The notes under the pieces: model-generated
The model's database searches: none
Told to the model about the DNA's origin: nothing
Seen by the model: the letters and a program-made list of their open reading frames with translations, nothing else
Assembly (NCBI GenBank): GCA_013139395.1
Contig: WTAX01000046.1
Location: 1-7,680, forward strand
Reading direction: 5' to 3'
DNA from: Gammaproteobacteria bacterium
Lineage (GTDB): Bacteria > Pseudomonadota > Gammaproteobacteria > GRL18
DNA: 7,680 bases
Made by a program: the position numbers and the translations under genes
Shown here: in pieces, positions 7,236 through 7,680 of the stretch
How positions within the stretch are numbered: position 1 is the stretch's first letter
Layout: every line of letters begins with the position of its first letter

Positions 7236-7454
7236 TTAAAATGCTTCATCAACTGCTTTTTTTGAGTCATTATAGAGCTCTTTACTTTTTTTACTCACAC
7301 TCTCCTGCATTTCATTAAATTGCTTATTAAGTTCCTTCATCGTACTCTTTTCAGCAAATGGATTGGCCGTTATGGGTTGATCTTTTCCCAGATTAACACC
7401 GACCCATAAACCCATTATGCCGCCAATTAATAAACCTAACAATAAATCTTTCAC
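7236..7454 (-). CDS. Small membrane-anchored glycine-zipper protein (YtxH-like, function unknown)
   Basis: This 72-aa protein starts with GTG (7452-7454); GAGG at 7465-7468 lies 10 nt upstream, and an in-frame TGA shortly before rules out a longer form. Residues 4-23 form one hydrophobic segment with Gly at 7, 11, 15, 19 and 23, a perfect GxxxG ladder. The rest (about 24-72) is a charged region rich in Lys, Glu, Ser and Asn (for example ESVSKKSKELYNDSKKAVDE), likely an amphipathic helix or coiled coil. No signal-peptidase or lipobox site is seen, so an inner-membrane anchor with a soluble tail is likely. The layout is like YtxH-type small proteins, which is a shape match and not a function. 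It converges on mupP with 35 bp between stops and no clear terminator. The open frame, ribosome site and protein-like composition support a real gene. Confidence 0.7.
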   Translation of the reverse strand: MKDLLLGLLIGGIMGLWVGVNLGKDQPITANPFAEKSTMKELNKQFNEMQESVSKKSKELYNDSKKAVDEAF

Positions 7455-7515
7455 GTTAACATTACCTCAAATACTACAAACCATATAATTTAAAAGAAGT
7501 TAAAATAGAAAAACC

Positions 7516-7541
7516 ACTTTAACAACATACTTTAACAACAT
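7516..7541. repeat. Perfect 2 x 13-bp tandem repeat
   Basis: ACTTTAACAACAT is present twice with no gap and no mismatch (7516-7528, 7529-7541). It lies in the divergent spacer between the small membrane protein gene and the gene starting at 7628, about 62 bp upstream of the former. It may be a duplicated regulatory site or a simple duplication in AT-rich DNA. Confidence 0.9.
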
Positions 7542-7569
7542 AGTTATTTTAAAGAATTTGAAGTATATT
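7541..7569 (+). promoter_or_regulatory. Weak candidate promoter for the gene at the right edge
   Basis: TAGTTA (7541-7546, 3 of 6 to -35) is followed after 17 bp by TATATT (7564-7569, 5 of 6 to -10). The -35 overlaps the last base of the 13-bp tandem repeat. Such matches are common in AT-rich spacers. Confidence 0.25.
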
Positions 7570-7627
7570 ACATATTAGTTAAGGAAGTGTATCTAATTCT
7601 TTATTTTTTCAATCAAATTTACAAAAA

Positions 7628-7680
7628 ATGTTAAGCTCAGAACAAAAAAAACAAAATGCCTATCAATACTGTATGGCTAT
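7628..7680 (+). CDS. Start of an unidentified gene (partial, runs off right edge)
   Basis: From the ATG at 7628 the frame is open to the window end and reads MLSSEQKKQNAYQYCMA, 17 codons and two bases. There is no Shine-Dalgarno sequence: the preceding bases are A/T-rich. The frame stays open upstream to a TAA at 7580-7582 but contains no other ATG, GTG or TTG. The pattern AYQYC recalls the start of squalene/phytoene synthase-like proteins such as HpnC, where a similar motif precedes HYENFP; this is a guess from a handful of residues. The true start could also be a later ATG at 7673. Confidence 0.4.
   Translation, partial: MLSSEQKKQNAYQYCMA

Noticed and set aside
1..7680. Search for a new multi-gene defence, mobile or biosynthetic system
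   Set aside because: All large genes are conserved housekeeping genes in a gene order known from Pseudomonas. There are no transposase, integrase, toxin-antitoxin or CRISPR signs, and base use does not shift between genes.

Overview
The window is an AT-rich stretch of housekeeping DNA from a gammaproteobacterium. The evidence is a GyrA whose conserved positions carry the same numbers as in E. coli, a UbiG of the gammaproteobacterial type, and the gene order serC-gyrA / mtnA <-> mtaD-ubiG-mupP, which from memory matches the Pseudomonas aeruginosa block around gyrA. The AT-rich spacers and codon choice do not fit Pseudomonas itself. A marine or sulfur/methane-oxidising gammaproteobacterium is plausible, but genus cannot be named from this sequence.

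Layout. Left edge, minus strand: the first five codons of a gene that looks like serC, with its ribosome site and a possible -10 box. Next, also minus, is a complete gyrA (158-2878) followed by a hairpin terminator; its 3' end carries an in-frame 18-bp repeat array. A 231-bp spacer with several short repeats separates gyrA from mtnA (3110-4180, minus). A 133-bp divergent promoter region lies between mtnA and a plus-strand run: mtaD (4314-5666, GTG start), ubiG (5752-6495) and a HAD phosphatase best matched to MupP (6538-7200). Facing this run is a 72-residue membrane-anchored mini-protein with a perfect glycine zipper (7236-7454, minus, GTG start). The right edge is an AT-rich spacer with a perfect 2 x 13-bp tandem repeat and then the first 17 codons of an unidentified plus-strand gene.

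How the genes fit together. MtaD deaminates methylthioadenosine (MTA) and/or S-adenosylhomocysteine, and MtnA isomerises the methylthioribose-1-phosphate released later in MTA salvage. Their divergent pairing suggests salvage through methylthioinosine, as known in P. aeruginosa. UbiG uses S-adenosylmethionine (SAM) for both O-methylations of ubiquinone synthesis and yields S-adenosylhomocysteine, so three adjacent genes touch SAM metabolism. MupP belongs to cell-wall sugar recycling. GyrA is the DNA-cleaving subunit of gyrase.

I found no mobile element, CRISPR array, tRNA or rRNA, and nothing that amounts to a new multi-gene system. The most unusual items are the repeat-extended acidic tail of GyrA, the glycine-zipper mini-protein that interrupts the expected gene order, and the tandem repeat beside it. 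No gene-free stretch exceeds 300 bases.
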